NCBI RefSeq assembly: GCF_011759385.1
Contig: NZ_JAARLY010000003.1
Location: 434,001 to 498,000 of the forward strand
DNA: 64,000 nt
Direction of reading: 5' to 3'
Origin: Oleiagrimonas sp. C23AA
Lineage (GTDB): Bacteria; Pseudomonadota; Gammaproteobacteria; Xanthomonadales; Rhodanobacteraceae
Of this stretch, positions 59,632-64,000 are shown piece by piece; the stretch's first letter is position 1, and every line of letters starts with the position of its first letter. The translations under genes and the position numbers were made by a program. The notes under the pieces were generated by a model. That model searched no databases. It was given only the letters and a program-made list of their open reading frames with translations, and was not told the origin of the DNA.

Positions 59632-61410
59632 TTGATCACGATCCGCTCCGTGCTGGTGCGCGCGCTTGTCGGCATGCTGGTTGGTGTCATCGTGGTCATG
59701 GGGGCGCTGACATTTTTCGAGTTTCGCGGCGCTTTGCAGGCCGAGATCGCACGTAATCTCCAGTTCGGCGCGAGCGCGGTGATGCAGCGTCTGGATGTTT
59801 TCGTCGCCTCGCAGATGGAGAGCCTGCGCGTATGGCGCAAACTGGAGGTGATGCAGGATTTGCGCGTGGACGACGTGGACAAGCGTCTCTCGCACTTCCT
59901 GTCGGATCTGCAAGCGGGTCAGGATAGTGTCTATCGGGCTTTGATGTGCACCGATATGCAGGGCCGTGTCGTGGCCGCCAGCCGAGCCGAACTGATTGGT
60001 TCACGTGCGCCGCATGTCGATACCTGGACGCGTCTGCCCGGCTCGACGGGGCAGGGTGTGTTCATCGGCATGGCCATGCAAGACGGGCACCACTCGGCCA
60101 TCCTGCGCACCCGGATTCCCAACGCATTTGGCAGCGGCGACATTGGGAGGCTCTATGCCTGGCTTGACTGGAGGGCTGTGCGGTCCCTGCTCGATGCGGC
60201 TACTGCCAACAGTCCGCGTGGACTGCTTTTACTGAGCGCGCACGGTGATGTCATCGCCGCTTCGCGTGGCCTGCGTGGGCGGGTGAGCACCATGCACGGC
60301 GCGTTGAAATGGCCGCTGCCGGCCTACGGCGCATCGTCGTATGTGCACGATGGCGGGGCGCTGGGCTACGACAATCTGCTGGTTGGGGCGGCGACGTCAT
60401 CGGGGTATCAGCAATTCAAGGGGCTGAACTGGCACATCCTGATGCTGGAACCGACCAGCGTGTCGTTTCGTCCGGTCTGGCATCTGTTATGGGCGATGGC
60501 GGCGCTGCTGGCCACGACGTTGTTGATGGGCGTCTGGTTGTCTTCGCGCCTGGCGGGGCGAATCGCGCGGCCGGTCATTGAGCTCACCCAGTTCACGCGC
60601 CGCTTCAGGCAAGGCGAAGCGGTTACACCTGCGGCTCCGGCCAGCTCGGTTTCAGAGGTTGATGAACTCGCGCGTGCGTATGCCGAAATGATCGGTGCAT
60701 TGGAGCAATCGCGACTGCAGGTGGTGCGTGCGGGCAAGCTCGCCGTGGTGGGCGAAATGGCGGCGATCATGGCTCACGAAGTGCGCACACCCATGGGTAT
60801 CGTGCGTAGCTCGGCACAGCTGCTGGGTCGCGAGATGCCTGCCGAAGGTCGCGAGCGAGAGCTTATCGGTTTCATCCTCAGCGAAACCGAGCGTTTGAAT
60901 CGCCTGGTCACGATGTTGCTGGAATGCGCTCGCCCCAAGCCTCCCGACTTTCGCTTTCATGACCTGAACGACATTGTCCATGGTGTCGTGGAATTGATGA
61001 CCACACGCGCCGAACATGCCGGCATCACCCTGCAGCACCAGGCCCTGGCACGGCAAGCGGTGCTGTCCTGCGATCGTGAGCAGATGATGCAGTTGGTCCT
61101 GAATCTGGTGCTCAACGCGCTGGAGTTCGTGTCCGCAGGCGGTCACATCGTGATCACCACAGAGCAGGATGGTCCCTGGCTCGATCTACGCGTGGCCGAT
61201 GATGGGCCAGGTGTTGCCGAGGAACTTTGCGAGCGCATTTTTGATCCGTTCTTCAGCCGCCGCGAAGGTGGCATTGGCCTGGGTCTTACCATTGTCCAAC
61301 AGATCGTGCAGGCTCACGGCGGCTGCATCGAGGTTGGGCGCGGCGCCCTGGGTGGGGCGGAGTTTGCCATGAGGTTTTCAGTGGACACAGAGGATACCGA
61401 TGACCGCTAA
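59632..61410 (+). CDS. Sensor histidine kinase of the NtrB/DctB type
   Basis: 592 aa. One helix at about 9-29 precedes a periplasmic sensor region of about 250 residues, probably Cache-like. A second helix (about 285-305, WHLLWAMAALLATTLLMGVWL) leads to a HAMP domain (SSRLAGRIARPVIELTQF). HisKA has the phospho-acceptor His382 in IMAHEVRTPMG; the ATPase has NLVLNALEF, DDGPGVAEE and IFDPFFSRREGGIGLGLTIVQ. The start is TTG at 59632 behind AAGGGG; GTG at 59650 is an alternative. It overlaps the response regulator gene by 11 bp. Confidence 0.88.
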   Translation: MITIRSVLVRALVGMLVGVIVVMGALTFFEFRGALQAEIARNLQFGASAVMQRLDVFVASQMESLRVWRKLEVMQDLRVDDVDKRLSHFLSDLQAGQDSVYRALMCTDMQGRVVAASRAELIGSRAPHVDTWTRLPGSTGQGVFIGMAMQDGHHSAILRTRIPNAFGSGDIGRLYAWLDWRAVRSLLDAATANSPRGLLLLSAHGDVIAASRGLRGRVSTMHGALKWPLPAYGASSYVHDGGALGYDNLLVGAATSSGYQQFKGLNWHILMLEPTSVSFRPVWHLLWAMAALLATTLLMGVWLSSRLAGRIARPVIELTQFTRRFRQGEAVTPAAPASSVSEVDELARAYAEMIGALEQSRLQVVRAGKLAVVGEMAAIMAHEVRTPMGIVRSSAQLLGREMPAEGRERELIGFILSETERLNRLVTMLLECARPKPPDFRFHDLNDIVHGVVELMTTRAEHAGITLQHQALARQAVLSCDREQMMQLVLNLVLNALEFVSAGGHIVITTEQDGPWLDLRVADDGPGVAEELCERIFDPFFSRREGGIGLGLTIVQQIVQAHGGCIEVGRGALGGAEFAMRFSVDTEDTDDR

Positions 61411-62764
61411 ACGCATTCTGGTGGTCGACAATGAGGCCAGGATGCGTCGTGTGCTGGAGCTTTCCTTGCTGCAGATGGGCCATCACGTTGTGCAGGCGGC
61501 CGATGGAGCCGAGGCGCTGCTTGCGCTCGATAGCGGTCCGTTTGACCTGGTACTCACCGACCTTCGCATGCCGCGCAAGGACGGCATCGACCTGCTTCGC
61601 GACATGCGGGCGCGCGGTGAAGCGGTACCGGTGATCGTATTGACGGCCTTCGGCACCATCGAGACGGCGGTCGAGGCGATGAAGCTTGGGGCCCTGGATT
61701 ACATCATCCGCCCCTTTGAAATGGAGACGCTGGAGTTGGCCGTGAACCGCGCCCTGGCGATGGGCACGATCCAGCGTGAGAACCGTTTCCTGCGCGACGA
61801 GGTATCACGTGGCTGGGGTGACTTCATCGGCACCAGCGAACCGATGCAGGCACTGTATCGGCTGGTCCAGCAGGTGGCTCCTGCACGCAGCAGCGTGTTT
61901 ATCGTTGGCGCCACCGGTACCGGCAAGGAGCTGGTGGCCCGTGCGCTGCATGAGAGTTCTGGTCGCGAAGGGTTGTTTGTGCCGATCAATTGCGCCGCGA
62001 TTCCCGCAGAACTCCTGGAAAGCGAGTTGTTCGGCCATCAGAAAGGCGCCTTCACCGGCGCCATGCGGGACCGTGTCGGCAAGTGTGAGCTGGCCAGCGG
62101 CGGCACGCTGTTCCTGGATGAGATTACCGAGATGCCGCTGGCGCTTCAGGCCAAGCTATTGCGCATGTTGCAGGAAGGCAGCATCGAGCGCCTGGGTACC
62201 AACGTGACCATGCCGGTCGACCTGCGTGTGGTGGCCGCCACCAATCGCGATCCGCAGCAGGCGGTGGAAGAGGGGCGGTTGCGGCAGGATTTATACTTTC
62301 GCCTCAATGTGGTGCGTATCGATGTGCCGCCACTCAAAGTTCGGCAAAGCGATATCGCCCTGCTGGCCGAACACTTTCTGCGCCAGTACGCCGCGGAATT
62401 GGGGCGCCCGACGCCACGACTGACTCAGGTGGTGGTGGAGCGACTGATGGCCTACTCGTGGCCGGGCAATGTGCGCGAACTGGAGAACCTGATGGAGCGC
62501 GCTGCGGTGCTCAGCAAGGGCGAAGACGTCTGTGTCGAGCATTTACCCACTGACATAGCGCTCGCAGCCAATGACGGTTCTGTCGGTCATCCGGCATCCA
62601 ATATGCCGGATGATCTCACGCTCAAGCCCCATGTTGAGGAGCTGGAAAGGCATCTTATTTCCGCTGCGCTAATGCGCACCGAGGGCAACAAGGCGGCCGC
62701 GGCACGGCTGCTCGGCGTCAGTGAGCGAGCGCTCTGGTACAAGATCAAACGCTACCAACTGTGA
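61400..62764 (+). CDS. NtrC-family sigma-54-dependent response regulator
   Basis: 454 aa. Receiver (1-120), AAA+ sigma-54 activator (about 140-380) and Fis-type HTH (NKAAAARLLGVSERALWYKIKRY). The AAA+ domain has Walker A VGATGTGKELVARAL, GAFTGA in HQKGAFTGAMRD (needed for sigma-54 contact), Walker B GGTLFLDEITEMP and VAATNRDPQQAV. The receiver has Asp54 (VLTDLRMP) and Thr82 (LTAFG). The acidic pair is Asp10-Asn11 and not Asp-Asp, and the conserved lysine is Arg104 (DYIIRPFE). It is the obvious candidate activator for the sigma-54 promoter at 57609. Confidence 0.93.
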   Translation: MTAKRILVVDNEARMRRVLELSLLQMGHHVVQAADGAEALLALDSGPFDLVLTDLRMPRKDGIDLLRDMRARGEAVPVIVLTAFGTIETAVEAMKLGALDYIIRPFEMETLELAVNRALAMGTIQRENRFLRDEVSRGWGDFIGTSEPMQALYRLVQQVAPARSSVFIVGATGTGKELVARALHESSGREGLFVPINCAAIPAELLESELFGHQKGAFTGAMRDRVGKCELASGGTLFLDEITEMPLALQAKLLRMLQEGSIERLGTNVTMPVDLRVVAATNRDPQQAVEEGRLRQDLYFRLNVVRIDVPPLKVRQSDIALLAEHFLRQYAAELGRPTPRLTQVVVERLMAYSWPGNVRELENLMERAAVLSKGEDVCVEHLPTDIALAANDGSVGHPASNMPDDLTLKPHVEELERHLISAALMRTEGNKAAAARLLGVSERALWYKIKRYQL

Positions 62765-63079
62765 CTCGGGCCGCGCCGGTTTTTTCGCGGTGCATTGCCA
62801 TGCAACCCGGGCATACCAGTCGCTTGCTGATGAACTGGCTGCGTTGACACGGTGTGTCTGGTGGCAAGTTACCTGAGCCGATCAAGGCCCCTGCGCGATC
62901 GGTACGGTTGCGTCGTTTGGGTACCTGGGGGCGGGGCGCTGCCATCTTGGTCCGAGCATCATCCCGCAAATGGCGGCCGAGCATGGCGTTCCGCAGTCGC
63001 CACGAGGCTGCGCGTTGTCTTGCCGGCGGGGCAGTGCAGGTGGGTTCTCACCCGCACCGCCCCCTGCATCACGACTTGC
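62765..63079. other. 315-bp gap with no convincing gene
   Basis: Lies between the convergent ends of the response regulator and the TPR gene. A small stem CCGCG/CGCGG around a T run follows the regulator stop and might terminate it weakly. A 79-aa minus-strand frame (62745-62984) overlaps the regulator end and shows nothing I recognise apart from one CPGC. Confidence 0.45.
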
Positions 63080-64000
63080 TCATCTGTTCGCTTGGGTTGT
63101 GTTTGCGCCACCAAGGTCGTGGTAGAGCTTTTCCATCGCCGCCTTGTCCGGAAAATCGGCGCCGGAACGTCGCAGCGCTTCAAGTGTTTTGCGTGCGCCG
63201 GTCTTGTCGCCGGTGCGAGCCTGGGCGATGGCTAGATGGTACTGAATGGTGGGGGCCTTTGGCGCCGCCTTGGCGGCTTTCTCCAGAATGGGCAGTGCAT
63301 CTTGCGGCTGGTTGTCCGCGATCAGGGCCCAAGCATAGGTATCGGCAACCCCCGGAGATTTTGGGGCCAGCTCGTAGGCCTTTTTGGCCAGCGACGTTGC
63401 TTTGGAACGGTGTTGCTGCACGTAGATCCAGGCCAGATTGTTTAGCGCGTCAACATTCGTCGGATAGGCTTTCAGAACCTTTTCGTACTGACCGGCGGCC
63501 TGGGTGTTGTTTGAGTGATCCAGATAGTACTGTGCCAAAAGCAAGCGCATGGCCGCATCGTTGGAATGCTTGACCAACCATTGACGAAGCGGAGTTTCAG
63601 GTGCCTTGGCACCGCTCTGCGTGAGCGCATGAAAATATTTGACGACCAATGGGCGGTCGTAACGGGCTTTCAGTCCCTGCTGATAGGCTTGAACGGCTTT
63701 GCCCCACGACTTGTTGGCCATATAGAGGTCTCCCTCCAGGCCGAAACCGGCAGCTCGCGTGGCCGCTTGCTTTTGCAGTGAACGCGCCAGCGTGATGGCG
63801 CCGGGCAGGTCATTGTCCTGCAGTTTGAGGAATGCCAGCAGCGTCACCGCCGTCACCTGACTGGGGTCGGTCTTGACCACCTGGAGCAGGTTGTTCTTGG
63901 CCCGCTGTGTATCCTTGTTGAGGACCTGTGCGCGGGCCAGATTGGTACGATACAGCGGGTCGGTCGGAGCGAGCTTCACGGCCTGTTGCAGCGGCTTCAA
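63080..64000 (-). CDS. TPR-repeat protein resembling PEP-CTERM system PrsT, C-terminal part (cut by window edge)
   Basis: At least 306 codons; the N-terminus lies beyond the window. The TPR units are regular 34-residue repeats: LQQAVKLAPTDPLYRTNLARA, YEKVLKAYPTNVDALNNLAWI, AKKAYELAPKSPGVADTYAWA and LEKAAKAAPKAPTIQYHLAIA. The order and wording of the last repeats resemble the C-terminus of the long TPR lipoprotein PrsT of exosortase/PEP-CTERM systems. No other exosortase gene lies in the window, so that link is tentative; a generic TPR protein is the alternative. It converges with the response regulator. Confidence 0.7.
   Translation of the reverse strand: MKPLQQAVKLAPTDPLYRTNLARAQVLNKDTQRAKNNLLQVVKTDPSQVTAVTLLAFLKLQDNDLPGAITLARSLQKQAATRAAGFGLEGDLYMANKSWGKAVQAYQQGLKARYDRPLVVKYFHALTQSGAKAPETPLRQWLVKHSNDAAMRLLLAQYYLDHSNNTQAAGQYEKVLKAYPTNVDALNNLAWIYVQQHRSKATSLAKKAYELAPKSPGVADTYAWALIADNQPQDALPILEKAAKAAPKAPTIQYHLAIAQARTGDKTGARKTLEALRRSGADFPDKAAMEKLYHDLGGANTTQANR

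Noticed and set aside
62745-62984. Minus-strand 79-codon frame with a single CPGC
   Set aside because: Overlaps the end of the response regulator, lacks a second CxxC for a zinc ribbon and has no supporting RBS.

Overview
The window looks like a chromosomal segment of a high-GC gammaproteobacterium of the order Lysobacterales (Xanthomonadales), most like the Rhodanobacteraceae. This rests on the neighbourhood trxB / ald / ftsK / lolA / rarA / serS, on the roxA and purB sequences, and on the overall codon and GC style. The family assignment is an inference, because no database search was possible. About 56 protein genes, one tRNA and a set of regulatory sites are called. There is no CRISPR array, intact insertion sequence, prophage or rRNA. 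LAYOUT. 1-41.5 kb is mostly housekeeping: sucA (cut by the window start), a GNAT protein coupled to the ribosomal oxygenase roxA, purB and fumC diverging from each other, a GntR/YtrA-type regulator with an ABC exporter cassette, a glycosylasparaginase-cutC pair, an MsbA-like exporter with a LysR gene, a divergent SDR, a YigZ protein, a PPK2 kinase, an aldehyde dehydrogenase, xseA and a cardiolipin synthase, an acyl-CoA hydrolase-family protein, ispG, a methyltransferase, an HD-GYP protein, the compact trxB-DUF2254-COG3146-aat operon, ald, ftsK, an FeS-type photolyase, lolA, a DUF1275 protein, rarA, an MFS transporter, serS and tRNA-Ser(UGA). 41.5-64 kb is more accessory: an SDR and an AraC regulator, a GH3 glycosidase, two L,D-transpeptidases, an SDR / P-type ATPase / GNAT block, a six-gene operon headed by a thermostable-hemolysin-family gene, a porin with a periplasmic binding-like protein, a two-component system of NtrC type, and the C-terminal part of a TPR protein resembling PEP-CTERM PrsT. 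MAIN SYSTEMS. (1) The six genes at 52556-57582 (T_hemolysin, AMP-dependent acyl ligase, haem-oxygenase-like iron enzyme, secreted TPR protein, SDR, outer-membrane barrel) are overlapping or 12-17 bp apart. They read like a pathway that activates, modifies and exports a fatty-acyl-derived molecule. Directly upstream are a near-consensus sigma-54 -24/-12 promoter, a consensus-matching IHF site and a cluster of TGCA-type repeats at enhancer distance. A sigma-54 activator of the NtrC family (GAFTGA present) with its kinase lies 4 kb away, and its receiver domain has two unusual substitutions. (2) The SDR/P-type ATPase pair and the adjacent GNAT gene each have an FNR-type box (TTGAC-N4-ATCAA and TTGAT-N4-ATCAA). 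Each box sits 33 bp from a -10-like hexamer, which suggests a small oxygen- or NO-responsive unit. (3) The GntR-ABC cassette starts with a small secreted protein and has a 24-bp dyad lying over its promoter, a likely autoregulatory operator.
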